Positions 8,871 to 17,596 of a DNA stretch of 64,000 bases are shown one piece after another. Every line of letters begins with the position of its first letter. The stretch's first letter is position 1. The stretch lies in assembly GCF_002952775.1 (NCBI RefSeq), contig NZ_CP025066.1, forward strand, positions 620,001 through 684,000, in the 5' to 3' direction. The stretch comes from Halalkaliarchaeum desulfuricum (GTDB lineage: Archaea > Halobacteriota > Halobacteria > Halobacteriales > Haloferacaceae). The position numbers were made by a program, and so were the translations under genes. The notes beneath the pieces are model-generated. The model worked only from the letters and a program-made list of their open reading frames with translations. It ran no database searches and was not told the DNA's origin.

Positions 8871-10220
8871 ATGGTTTCAGACAGCCTCGAAGCGGCGCTC
8901 GCAGCGTCCGAAAACACCGTCGATTATCTTCGAGAAAACCCAGGGAGACATCCCTATCCGGTATCCTCCGAGCACACGAACTGGATCGAGGAACAACAGA
9001 GCTGGCGAGAGACGTGCTCGCTTTCGGATCTCTCACACCACCAGCGAGACTTCTACGTCGAGGGCCCCGACGCGCTCGAGGTATTTCTCGACTGTGGGAT
9101 CAACGACTTCAGCGAGTTTGAAGTCGACCAGGCGAAGCAGTTTGCCGCGTGCAACCCCGACGGCTACCTGATCGGCGACGGTGTGCTGTTTCACCTCGAC
9201 GACAATCGGTTCAAACTCACCGGGACGCCGGTCCCGTCGAACTGGGTGGAGTACAACATCGAGACCGGAGACTACGACGTCTCGATAGCAGTGGACGAAC
9301 GGTATTGGGACAAAGACGACCCCGAAAACGACGATCCACCCCGGACGTTCCGATACCAGCTCCAGGGACCGAACGCGGTCGAGGTCATGAAAGCGGCGAC
9401 GGAAGAAGGCCTCTCTGAACTCCCATTTTTTAACTTCGAGGCGGTCACCATCGCCGGTCGGACGGTCAACGCGTTGCGACACTCGATGATCGCGGAGCCG
9501 GGGTACGAGATCTGGGGGCCCTGGGAGTATCGCGACGACGTAAGGGGGGCGATCCTCGAGGCCGGCGAAGAGCACGGGATCCGCCAGCTCGGCGAAAAAA
9601 GCTACAAGGCCCAGGGCCAGGAGAAAGGCTGGGTGGCACGCCCGCTCCCGGCAATCTTCGGCGAAGAGATGCGATCGTACAGGGAGTGGCTCGACGCCGA
9701 CTGCTACGAGGCGACCAGCCCGATCGGCGGCAGTTTCTACGCAACGGACGTGAGTGACTACTATCTGGACCCGGTCGAACTGGGGTACGAGCGGTTCATC
9801 GACTGGGATCGTGACTTCGTCGGCAAGGAGGCCCTCAAGCAACGCGCCGAAGACCCCGAACGAACACGTGTGGCCCTCGAGTGGAACGACGAAGACGTTC
9901 TCGACATTTTTGCCTCACTTTTCCGGGAAGGAAAGACGTACAAGTACTTCGACCTCTCGATGCCGTACTGGGCTGTGTTCCACTACGACGAGGTGCTAGT
10001 GGACGGTGACCACGCCGGCGTCTCGAAGTACTTCGGCTATTCGTATAACGAACGGTCGGTCCTGTCAGTCGGCATCGTCGACGTGGATCACGCTGAACCG
10101 GGTACCGAGGTGACAGTCGTCTGGGGGGAGAAGGGAGGCGAATCGCCGAACCCGAAGGTCGAACCCCACGAACAGACTGAGATCCGGGCGACTGTCCATC
10201 CTGTTCCGTACGTCGAATGA
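8871..10220 (+). CDS. GcvT-superfamily methyltransferase/demethylase, LigM/DesA-like
   Basis: 449 aa, longer than glycine-cleavage GcvT (about 365) and close to the tetrahydrofolate-dependent aryl O-demethylases LigM and DesA (about 460-470). The layout matches that subgroup: a DLSHHQRDFYVEGPDALEV segment near residue 55, AKQFAACNPDGYLIGDG, FRYQLQGPNAVEVM, and LPAIFGEEMRSYREWL followed by GGSFYATDVSDYYLDPVELGYERF. Such enzymes move a methyl group from an O-methyl or other methyl donor to a folate. The substrate here is unknown: a methoxyaromatic, or a methylated compound brought in by the adjacent importer. It is convergent with the Pot-type ABC operon (45-bp gap), a conserved-looking association but not proof of shared function. 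Confidence 0.75.
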   Translation: MVSDSLEAALAASENTVDYLRENPGRHPYPVSSEHTNWIEEQQSWRETCSLSDLSHHQRDFYVEGPDALEVFLDCGINDFSEFEVDQAKQFAACNPDGYLIGDGVLFHLDDNRFKLTGTPVPSNWVEYNIETGDYDVSIAVDERYWDKDDPENDDPPRTFRYQLQGPNAVEVMKAATEEGLSELPFFNFEAVTIAGRTVNALRHSMIAEPGYEIWGPWEYRDDVRGAILEAGEEHGIRQLGEKSYKAQGQEKGWVARPLPAIFGEEMRSYREWLDADCYEATSPIGGSFYATDVSDYYLDPVELGYERFIDWDRDFVGKEALKQRAEDPERTRVALEWNDEDVLDIFASLFREGKTYKYFDLSMPYWAVFHYDEVLVDGDHAGVSKYFGYSYNERSVLSVGIVDVDHAEPGTEVTVVWGEKGGESPNPKVEPHEQTEIRATVHPVPYVE

Positions 10221-10265
10221 GCAGTTGACGGTGCGTATCAACAGAAAGACACCGAGAGCGCGCTG

Positions 10266-11291
10266 TCAGTTCGAAAGGACGTGTATCTCCGTCGGATCGA
10301 GTTCGAGCTCGATTGTGTCGTTTTCACTGAGCCGGCCCATTGACTTGTCGAGTTCGATCGAGAGCTCCTGGCCGTCGGGAAGCAAAGCGGTGGCCTGGAT
10401 GGTTTCCCCTGCATAATAGATGTCCGAAATCGTCGCTTCGATAGGGCCGCGGCCGACAGTGATACCTTCTGGCCTGACGACGACCGTCACGTCGCCGTCG
10501 GAAACCGACAACCCATCCGTCCCGAGTTGAGCAAACCCGAGGTCGATCTGGCCGTCGTGGATCGTTCCCTCGAGGACGTTTGCCGTCCCGACGAACTCGG
10601 CGACGAACTCGTTTGCCGGCTGTTCGTAGATCTCTTCGGGCGAGCCGACCTGTTCGATGTGACCGTCGTTCATGACGGCGATCCGGTCACACATTATCAT
10701 CGCCTCGCGCTGGTCGTGGGTGACGTACAGTGCAGTGATCTCGAGTTCTTCGAGCAACGTTCCGATTTCGCGTTCGAGCCGATCTTTGAGTTTGGCGTCG
10801 AGACCCGTCATCGGTTCGTCCAGAAGGAGGATTCGTGGTTCGATGGCCAGCGCACGGGCCAGACCGACCCGCTGTTGCTGACCACCCGAGAGCTGTTTTG
10901 GGTTTTTGTCGGCGTGTTCCTCGATGCCGACAAGCTCCAGCAGCTCGTTCGCGCGCGTTTCGCGCTCCGCTTTCGCGACGCCCTGCATTTTCAACCCGAA
11001 CGCGACGTTGTCGAGCACCGTCATGTTGTTGAATAGGGCGTACGACTGAAACACCAGCCCCACGTTTCGATTCTCCGGCGGGACGTCGGTGACGTCCTCG
11101 CCGTCGAACAGGACGCGTCCGTCAGTCGGGGTTTCGAACCCCGCGATCGTGCGAAGGGTCGTCGTCTTCCCGCAGCCGGAGGGACCGATGACCCCGAGTA
11201 CTTGACCGTCCTCCACGGTCAGCGTAATGTCGTCGACCGCAATCTCCTCGGCGTATCGTTTCGTGACTGAATCGAGTGTTACTTCTGCCAT
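10266..11291 (-). CDS. Pot/Fbp-type ABC importer ATP-binding protein
   Basis: 341 aa. Walker A is GPSGCGKTT (about residues 33-41), then LVFQSYALFNNMTV, signature LSGGQQQRVGLARAL, Walker B ILLLDEPMTGLD and H-loop YVTHDQREAM. From about residue 240 a TOBE-type beta domain closes the protein (TVVVRPEGITVGRG, IELELDPTEIHVL). This is the PotA/FbpC/UgpC layout. It is the last gene of the four-gene operon, 40 bp after the second permease. The substrate class cannot be read from this subunit: polyamine, ferric ion, 2-aminoethylphosphonate and glycerophosphodiester importers all use this type. Confidence 0.88.
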   Translation of the reverse strand: MAEVTLDSVTKRYAEEIAVDDITLTVEDGQVLGVIGPSGCGKTTTLRTIAGFETPTDGRVLFDGEDVTDVPPENRNVGLVFQSYALFNNMTVLDNVAFGLKMQGVAKAERETRANELLELVGIEEHADKNPKQLSGGQQQRVGLARALAIEPRILLLDEPMTGLDAKLKDRLEREIGTLLEELEITALYVTHDQREAMIMCDRIAVMNDGHIEQVGSPEEIYEQPANEFVAEFVGTANVLEGTIHDGQIDLGFAQLGTDGLSVSDGDVTVVVRPEGITVGRGPIEATISDIYYAGETIQATALLPDGQELSIELDKSMGRLSENDTIELELDPTEIHVLSN

Positions 11292-11331
11292 CTGTCGTAG
11301 TTCTCCCGTGTGGTGACTCCTGGCATAGTTA

Positions 11332-12228
11332 CTATTGTTCCTCGACGGTGGTGAATCCTGCCTTCCCGGCGGTCTGGAGGATCAGTATTGCTGCCGTCAC
11401 AATTGCAAAGTAGACCGAGACTGCGGCGGCCCCCTGGAGCACCGGCGAGCGGGTAATGTTCTCGAAGAGGAAAAGCGAGAACGGCCGCGGTCCGCGCGCG
11501 TGTACCATAAACGTGAAATTGAACTCCGCCGCAGCGAGCGTCCAGGTGATGATGCAGCCGGCGATGATCCCGTTTTTGGCGTTGGGAACGATCACCGTCA
11601 GGAACGTCCGGATCCAGGAGGCACCCAGGGATCGGGCACTCTCTTCGATCTGCTGGAGATTCATCGCCTGGAAGGAACTCTGGACGGTCAACACCATGTA
11701 CGGTGATTTCAACAGCGCGTAGCCGATGATGAGGCCGAACGCTGAACCCCCCATTTCGGGATAGGTCCTGAGGAACGCGACCGCGAGCACGATCCCGGGC
11801 ACGATCGGCAAAATCGCGAGGGTGTTGATGTAATCCTTCGCGAAGAAGTCGTATCGCGTCAGCGCATAGGCGATCGGGACGCCGACGATGACGTTGATCA
11901 CCATCCCGCCTGTCGCCAACAGCGTGCTGAAGGCAAGCCCGGAGATCACGCCCTGCCGGACGCCGACCCCCTCGGCCAGTCCCAGCACGGTGAGCCAGTT
12001 GTCGAGGTTGAAATAGCCCCGGGGGAGAACACCGGTCCACGTCGTCCCGAACGAGGCGACGATCGTCATGAAGATCGGGAGCATCAGGAACACGAGCGTC
12101 CCGACCAGAACCAGTGTGACGAGTTTGCGACCGATCAGGCTGCTGACGTCGAGCCGGTGAATACGGCTCCGCTTTCTGCGACTGGTCCGGAACTCCTCCG
12201 TGTCGGATTGGGAGTCGTCTCCGGTCAT
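11332..12228 (-). CDS. Pot-type ABC importer permease (PotC position)
   Basis: 298 aa with a charged cytoplasmic N-terminus (RTSRRKRSRIHRLD) and about six membrane spans. The coupling loop reads IEESARSLGASWIRTFLTVIVPNAKNGIIAG, the EAA motif of the binding-protein-dependent permease family. Its start overlaps the stop of the preceding permease by four bases (ATGA), so the two are translationally coupled and likely form a heterodimer. Confidence 0.87.
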   Translation of the reverse strand: MTGDDSQSDTEEFRTSRRKRSRIHRLDVSSLIGRKLVTLVLVGTLVFLMLPIFMTIVASFGTTWTGVLPRGYFNLDNWLTVLGLAEGVGVRQGVISGLAFSTLLATGGMVINVIVGVPIAYALTRYDFFAKDYINTLAILPIVPGIVLAVAFLRTYPEMGGSAFGLIIGYALLKSPYMVLTVQSSFQAMNLQQIEESARSLGASWIRTFLTVIVPNAKNGIIAGCIITWTLAAAEFNFTFMVHARGPRPFSLFLFENITRSPVLQGAAAVSVYFAIVTAAILILQTAGKAGFTTVEEQ

Positions 12229-13154
12229 ATTTTCAGTGCCTCGTTATCGAGCAGTTTGACGCCTGCGAACGTAAACGAGAGAATGAAGAAGAAATAAATC
12301 AGGCCGATCGCGGCGGCGATCTGACTGTTGAACCCGAGCGACTGGATCTCAAGGGAGATCCGGAGCGTCGCGACGTTCAAGGCGGGTAACACGAGCACCG
12401 TCCCGAATATCGCAAGCGCAGTGCGGAACGTGAGTACGAGGGCGGCGACGATTCCCGGCCAAACCTGTGGGAGTGTCACGTAATAGAACGTCAACAGGGG
12501 ACTCGCGCCCAGCGAGCGGGCGGCCTCTTCGGCGTCCTCGTTGATCTCGGCGAACGCCCCACGCAACACCATCGTCGACCGCGGGATCAGGGAAAACGAG
12601 TAGCCGAGAAACAGCCCGAAAACGCTCACCGCCATCGCCAGATCGATCGGGCTCTGTCCGGTGAAAAACGCAACCAGGTTCGTCAAAAGCCCCGTGCGTC
12701 CGAAAAGGACGATGATCATGAATGCGACGACAATCCCCGGCAACGCGATGGGGAACGAGATTAATGCGATCAGCGTGTTCTCGAAGGGGAGGTCGTATTT
12801 GGCCAGCGCATGGGAGATCGCGACCCCGATGACGACGCTGAACACCGTCGTTGCGACCGCAAACCACAGTGTATTCCAGGCGACTTCCCAGTAGACGGGT
12901 TCAGTAAGCAGCGTCCGCCAGGCTTCCATGGTGAAGCCGGCGTTTTCGAAGCGCTCGGTCGAGACACTCATCCTGGCCATGATTGCCAGCGGGACGAAGG
13001 CGCCGACCGCCGCCAAAGCGAAGTACGGGAGACACATGATGACGATCCGGCGGCGCTCGCGGTCGGCTTCCGTCTCAGGGAACGCGGCCGACTGCGCTTT
13101 CGCGACGACGCCACTCGGGTTTCTGGTGTCAGCCGAAGCGGTCGAACCGGACAT
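12225..13154 (-). CDS. Pot-type ABC importer permease (PotB position)
   Basis: 309 aa with six predicted membrane spans and an EAA loop (INEDAEEAARSLGASPLLTFYYVTLPQVWPGI). It follows the substrate-binding gene by 18 bp and overlaps the next permease by four bases. The arrangement solute-binding protein, permease, permease, ATPase is the polyamine/iron/2-aminoethylphosphonate layout. Confidence 0.87.
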   Translation of the reverse strand: MSGSTASADTRNPSGVVAKAQSAAFPETEADRERRRIVIMCLPYFALAAVGAFVPLAIMARMSVSTERFENAGFTMEAWRTLLTEPVYWEVAWNTLWFAVATTVFSVVIGVAISHALAKYDLPFENTLIALISFPIALPGIVVAFMIIVLFGRTGLLTNLVAFFTGQSPIDLAMAVSVFGLFLGYSFSLIPRSTMVLRGAFAEINEDAEEAARSLGASPLLTFYYVTLPQVWPGIVAALVLTFRTALAIFGTVLVLPALNVATLRISLEIQSLGFNSQIAAAIGLIYFFFILSFTFAGVKLLDNEALKI

Positions 13155-13172
13155 AAAACCAGTGAGCGCGCC

Positions 13173-14315
13173 TCAGGCCTCCACACCCGGCAGCGGGCTC
13201 TGGTCGATGATCTCAGAGACGATGTCTTCCTGTTTTTCAAGAAGTTCGATCTGATCGATCTCGAAGGAAGCCGCCGAGTATTGCTCCTGGGGCGGGAACT
13301 CGTCGGGCGCGTCCAGTTCGTCAGCGCGGATCGGACGCACGAACCCGTCGAAGAAGAGTTGTTGAACGTCCGGTGAGAGGACGAAGTCCATGAACAGTTT
13401 CGCAGTGTCGGGGTTCGGTGCCCCTTCGAGCAGGGCGTAGCCGTACGGTGCCGCCACGGCGCCTTCGCCGCCGTCGGGACCGGTCGGAATCATCACGCCC
13501 ACGTCTTCTTCGGCAATGTCGTCGTCGTTGTACTTCGTCGAGAGACCGCCGAAGTCGAACTCGGCGTAAGTCGAAATCTCGCCGGCAGTGAACTGCCGGT
13601 CGAGGTTTCGCCTGTGTTCCGCGCCATGGTCGGCGATCTCCTCGAGGTACTCGAAGAGCGGATCGAGATCGTCGAGGTCACCGCCGTACGCGTGGTTGAT
13701 CGAGAGCATCGCGTTCAGCCCCGCCCCTGCGCCCGGGACGTTGATCGCCATGTCCTGTGCGATGTCGGGGTGTTTGAGGTCCTCCCAGGTTTCCGGCTCG
13801 TCGAGGCCGCGCTCCTCGTAGACGTCTCGCCTGTAGTTGATTGCCACGGTCATCTGCCGGGTCGCCGTTACGTGGCCGTCGTCGGTCTTGAACTCGTCGG
13901 GGACCTGGTCCCAGCCTGCAGGCTTGTAGTCCGTAGTGAAACCGTCCTCCCACGCCTCCAGCCCCACTGGATAGAACCCGTTGTACGCCGAGTGGGTCTG
14001 ATTGTTGGCGTTGGCCCGGATGTTCGAGAGCGCCTCACCCGAGGTCCGCTGGTCGTCGTGGAGAGGGATCCCGTATTCGTCCTCGAACGCCTCCATGACC
14101 GCGTCCCAGTTCGACCAGCCGGTCTGCACCGCGTAAATGAACAGTTCGTCCGGGAAGTCAGCGGAGCTTACTTCCTGTTCGTACTCGCCGTGACCTACTG
14201 TGTACGTTTGGACGTCGTCGTCGGGTTCTTCCCCGAGACAACCCGCAATCGTCCCGCCGAGTGCCAGTGCACCGGTCGATTTGAGAATCCGCCGTCGGTT
14301 TGTGCGTTGCGGCAT
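13173..14315 (-). CDS. ABC importer solute-binding lipoprotein (family 1, PotD/Fbp-like)
   Basis: About 380 aa. I start at the ATG at 14315 because it gives a proper Tat lipoprotein signal: RTNRRRILKSTGALALGGTIAGC, lipid attachment at the cysteine. The longer frame upstream would put the signal internally. An AT-rich TATA stretch is centred about 29 bp upstream. The mature protein has a family-1 binding fold: ELFIYAVQTGWSNWDAVMEAFEDEYG near the start, then LINVP-like hinge and FMDFVLSPDVQQLFFDGFVRPIR at the end. Proteins of this shape bind polyamines, ferric ion, 2-aminoethylphosphonate or related small ligands. The neighbouring HAD phosphatases, glycerol-kinase-like gene and phosphodiesterase make a phosphorylated or choline-type ligand plausible, as inference only. 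Confidence 0.85.
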   Translation of the reverse strand: MPQRTNRRRILKSTGALALGGTIAGCLGEEPDDDVQTYTVGHGEYEQEVSSADFPDELFIYAVQTGWSNWDAVMEAFEDEYGIPLHDDQRTSGEALSNIRANANNQTHSAYNGFYPVGLEAWEDGFTTDYKPAGWDQVPDEFKTDDGHVTATRQMTVAINYRRDVYEERGLDEPETWEDLKHPDIAQDMAINVPGAGAGLNAMLSINHAYGGDLDDLDPLFEYLEEIADHGAEHRRNLDRQFTAGEISTYAEFDFGGLSTKYNDDDIAEEDVGVMIPTGPDGGEGAVAAPYGYALLEGAPNPDTAKLFMDFVLSPDVQQLFFDGFVRPIRADELDAPDEFPPQEQYSAASFEIDQIELLEKQEDIVSEIIDQSPLPGVEA

Positions 14316-14524
14316 ACCATGGCTAATGAATTCATCATATATAATATTTATTGACACCCTTCAAAGTAGGAATGAATAACCCCGCGACCGCATTCCACGT
14401 CACCGATTTTGACACTCGTATTGGGTGGAATAAATGACGGTGTTTCCATCAGTTCCATCATCCTGGAACGAACGTCGGACGGTGTTCTCAACACTTTTTG
14501 TACCCGGAGATGTTCTCTGCGATA

Positions 14525-15235
14525 ATGGCTGACGAACCGTCGGGCAGAACCGCCACCTCCCCCGTATTGTTAGACATGGACGGCGTTCTGCTCCGGGGAC
14601 GGGAGACCGAACCATGGGTGTACGCCCGGGCCGCCGACTATGTCATTGAGGAACTGGACCTCTCGCCGAGCGACCCACAGCGGGAGTTGCTCCGGAAGCA
14701 CCGCTGTGATGAAGAGATCGTCGCCGTCTGTGAAACGCTTGGCGTTTCGCTGGAGACGTTTTGGGAACGGAAAGAAGCCCACGCCAGTCGAATCGAAAAC
14801 AGGAGAATTAGAGACGGGGAGAGAACTCCCTTCGAGGACGCCGAGGCCGTTTTCGAACTCGCCCGGGATCGACAGCTCGGGGTGGTCTCCAACAACCGTC
14901 ACGAAACGGTCGAGTTCGTGGCCGAGTATCTGGAGTTCGACGAGGTTCTCGAGTACGTACGGGGACGCGATCCGACCGTCGAGGCGTTCCGACAGCTCCG
15001 TAAACCGAACCCCCACTACATCTTCGAGGCGCTGGCGTCTCTCGACAACTCCGACGGCTGGTACGTCGGCGACCGACCGAAAGACATGCTGGCTGCAGAA
15101 CGCGCCGGATTGGACGGGATATTCCTCAGAAGGACATTCAACCAGAAGGAAACACCCGACGTTGAACCCACACACGAGATCGACTCGCTGTACGAACTCA
15201 AAACGGTGCTTCCTCCCGAAAACGACGACTGTTGA
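14525..15235 (+). CDS. HAD-family hydrolase (phosphatase-like)
   Basis: 236 aa from the ATG at 14525; an alternative upstream in-frame start adds nine unhelpful residues. All four HAD motifs are visible: DMDGV near the start (motif I, nucleophile Asp), VVSNN (motif II), RKPNPHYI with the conserved Lys (motif III) and GDRPKDM (motif IV). The helical cap sits after motif I, as in phosphoglycolate-phosphatase-like HADs. It is divergent from the ABC operon and upstream of a second HAD gene on the same strand, so it may dephosphorylate an imported or intracellular phosphoester such as glycerol phosphate. The substrate is not readable from the sequence. Confidence 0.85.
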   Translation: MADEPSGRTATSPVLLDMDGVLLRGRETEPWVYARAADYVIEELDLSPSDPQRELLRKHRCDEEIVAVCETLGVSLETFWERKEAHASRIENRRIRDGERTPFEDAEAVFELARDRQLGVVSNNRHETVEFVAEYLEFDEVLEYVRGRDPTVEAFRQLRKPNPHYIFEALASLDNSDGWYVGDRPKDMLAAERAGLDGIFLRRTFNQKETPDVEPTHEIDSLYELKTVLPPENDDC

Positions 15236-15457
15236 TCTGGAGTCCCCAAGGAAGGGGTCAAATTTCGATCCTCTTCCCCACCTCTCCGTACTACCGAACC
15301 CGGGAAGTGTTGGCCCGAATCGCCGTTCAAACGCACAACTGCGTGAGAAAAACTTATTCGGTAGGATCCAGAATTGTTTACTCATGACTACGTTGGTACA
15401 GATAACTCAATCGCCACTGTCGGCGACCTTGAGCCACCTGTTCGGACCATCGGCGGG

Positions 15458-16279
15458 ATGGATTCGGATGCAATGGCGACCGAACAGATGACGAGTCCCG
15501 AGTACGAAGCTGCGATACTCGATCTGGACGGCACCGTGTATCGGGGCGGTAAACTGCTCGATGGAGCCGCTCAAAGCGTCGACCGGTTTCGAAAATTGGG
15601 AACGGAGGTCCTGTTTCTCACGAACAAGGCGATCGCACGGCGAAGCGATTACAGCGAGAAGCTCACGAAGTTGGGCATCGCCGCAGACGTGGACGACGTC
15701 GTCAACTCAGGGTGGGTGACTGCACGCTACGCGGCGAAAACGTACCCTGACCGAACGGCGTTCGTCATCGGCGAAACCCCGCTGGTGGAGGAACTCCGCA
15801 GTGCCGGGGTCGAGACCACGACGACGACTCCAGGCGATCTCCTCGTGGTATCGATGGACAGGGAGTTTACCTACGAGAAGCTCGACCTTGCGCTCCGGAC
15901 GCTGGAGGAGGAAGTCCCGTTCCTGGCGACGAACCCGGACCGGACCTGCCCGACCGAAAACGGCGCGATCCCGGACGCCGCGGGCATGATCGGTGCCGTC
16001 GAACGAGTGACCGATCGGACCGTCGACGTGATGCTCGGAAAGCCTTCCGAGACCATGCTGGAGACGGCCCTTTCCGAGGTGGGGAGCGATCCGGCCCACT
16101 GCCTCGTAATCGGCGACAGGTTGGAAACTGATATCCTGATGGGAGAGCGCGCCGGCATGACGACCGCCCTGGTTCTCTCGGGAGTCACCGACAGAAAAAC
16201 CCTCGAGGAGGCAGATGTGTCACCGGATTACGTTCTCGACTCGCTTGCGGACATCAATACGGTGTTTTCGGGCAAATGA
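15458..16279 (+). CDS. HAD-family hydrolase, NagD/pNPPase type
   Basis: About 273 aa. Motif I is ILDLDGTVYRG, motif II FLTNKA, motif III region MLGKPSETML and motif IV VIGDRLETDILMGERAG. The cap between motifs II and III is the alpha/beta C2 type of NagD, AraL and phosphoglycolate/glycerol-phosphate phosphatases. The frame is open upstream to a TTG at 15374. I prefer the ATG at 15458 (MDSDAM) because conservation starts just after it; ATGs at 15473 or 15488 are also possible. Members of this family hydrolyse glycerol-3-phosphate or 2-phosphoglycolate, which fits the neighbouring glycerol-kinase-like gene. Confidence 0.82.
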   Translation: MDSDAMATEQMTSPEYEAAILDLDGTVYRGGKLLDGAAQSVDRFRKLGTEVLFLTNKAIARRSDYSEKLTKLGIAADVDDVVNSGWVTARYAAKTYPDRTAFVIGETPLVEELRSAGVETTTTTPGDLLVVSMDREFTYEKLDLALRTLEEEVPFLATNPDRTCPTENGAIPDAAGMIGAVERVTDRTVDVMLGKPSETMLETALSEVGSDPAHCLVIGDRLETDILMGERAGMTTALVLSGVTDRKTLEEADVSPDYVLDSLADINTVFSGK

Positions 16280-16372
16280 TAGCAACGATACCGTCGGCTG
16301 AAGAACAGACCACACGCTACTCTCGACGGAAATTATGAGTGAACGGAAAGTATTACCCTGGAGTAGCCAAAC

Positions 16373-16377
16373 AGGAG
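16373..16377 (+). promoter_or_regulatory. Shine-Dalgarno site of the orc1/cdc6 gene
   Basis: AGGAG lies 6 bp before the ATG at 16384. A clear ribosome-binding site is uncommon in this mostly leaderless window and supports the start. Confidence 0.55.
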
Positions 16378-16383
16378 TAAAGA

Positions 16384-17571
16384 ATGGATCTCGCTGAGCG
16401 GATCGCTCGGCGTCGGAGTCAGGCGACCGAGGACCGTCTCGTCGTCGACTGGGACGCGTTGAACCCCGGCGTCCACCTGCCGGAACCGGTCGGGCGGGAG
16501 GCGCTATTTGAGGCGCTGTTCGACGCGATCGATCCGGTTTTCGACGAGACGCTTCCCCCGAACGTGTACGTGTGGGGACCACCGGGATCCGGGAAGTCGG
16601 CAATCGTGAGCGCGCTTATACCGACGCTGAAGGAGGTACTGTCCCGACACCAGCCAGTCTACACTGCGACCCGGGGCGGGAGCGAACTCTCCGGAATGCG
16701 GTTCGTGTATATCGACGCGAGACAGGCGTCGAGTCGCTTTCGCCTGTACCGACAGACACTGGACGCGATTCGAACCGGGGCCGTACCTGAGCGAGGGATC
16801 GGAACCGAGGAACTGCACGAACAGTTACGAGAGGAACTGTCTGTGGTCGAGGGGGCTTTGCTCGCGATCGATCATCTCGAGGAATCGAATACCCCCTCGC
16901 TCGAACAGGTCGCGGACGTATTCGGGGACCTCGAGAAGGTTTCCTGGATGGGGATCGGCAGAACACCGCCGGAAGATCTCGCTGTGGCTCCCCCAAGCGC
17001 GGGCGTACATATTCCGCCATACTCCTACGAGCTGGTGGACATCCTCACGGTTCGTGCCACTCGTGGACTGTCCCGGAATCTCAATCACGTCCACGCCCGA
17101 CGGTTGGCCGAATGGGCCGATGGTAACGCCCACGACGCCCTCGGCGCGTTGTTAGTGGCCGCAGTGAGTGCCACGAACGCCGGGAGAACCAGGATCCACG
17201 CGGAAGACATCAACCGCGGAATCGATGAGATACCCGCCGACGGGGTTCCCCTCGGACGGCTCGTTGCGCTTTCTGAGAACGAACGGACGATTATCCGGAA
17301 GCTGCTGGATCGTCCACACGAAGATGCGCGAACGATTGACGCCCTCGCCGATGACATCTCCGCACAGACGGACCTAACGAGTAGCACGGTCAAGCGTCTA
17401 CTTTACGAACTCGCACAAAACGACATCCTCAGCCGTGTACAGGTGTCCCCGGACAATCGGGTGGTGGGGCGCAAACCGAGCAAGGTTACGCCAAACTTCT
17501 CCCGGACGCTGTTTGAGCATCTTTACGAACCAGACGTTGGGGACCCCCAGCCCATGTCGGGACGTCCATGA
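16384..17571 (+). CDS. Orc1/Cdc6-type AAA+ replication initiator
   Basis: 395 aa. The N-terminal AAA+ domain has Walker A GPPGSGKS (residues 65-72), a Walker B-like stretch ending GALLAIDHLEE, and a sensor-like region near GIGRTPP. A C-terminal winged-helix domain (about 300-395) contains SENERTIIRKLLDRPHEDARTIDALADDISAQTDLTSSTVKRLLYELAQNDIL. This is the archaeal Orc1/Cdc6 layout. Haloarchaea carry many Orc paralogs and only some sit at active origins. I saw no origin-recognition-box repeats next to this gene, so it may be an orphan paralog. The neighbours are metabolic (HAD hydrolase upstream, FGGY kinase 25 bp downstream). Confidence 0.85.
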   Translation: MDLAERIARRRSQATEDRLVVDWDALNPGVHLPEPVGREALFEALFDAIDPVFDETLPPNVYVWGPPGSGKSAIVSALIPTLKEVLSRHQPVYTATRGGSELSGMRFVYIDARQASSRFRLYRQTLDAIRTGAVPERGIGTEELHEQLREELSVVEGALLAIDHLEESNTPSLEQVADVFGDLEKVSWMGIGRTPPEDLAVAPPSAGVHIPPYSYELVDILTVRATRGLSRNLNHVHARRLAEWADGNAHDALGALLVAAVSATNAGRTRIHAEDINRGIDEIPADGVPLGRLVALSENERTIIRKLLDRPHEDARTIDALADDISAQTDLTSSTVKRLLYELAQNDILSRVQVSPDNRVVGRKPSKVTPNFSRTLFEHLYEPDVGDPQPMSGRP

Positions 17572-17596
17572 ACTGCGTCGACCGACAGGCATAGCA

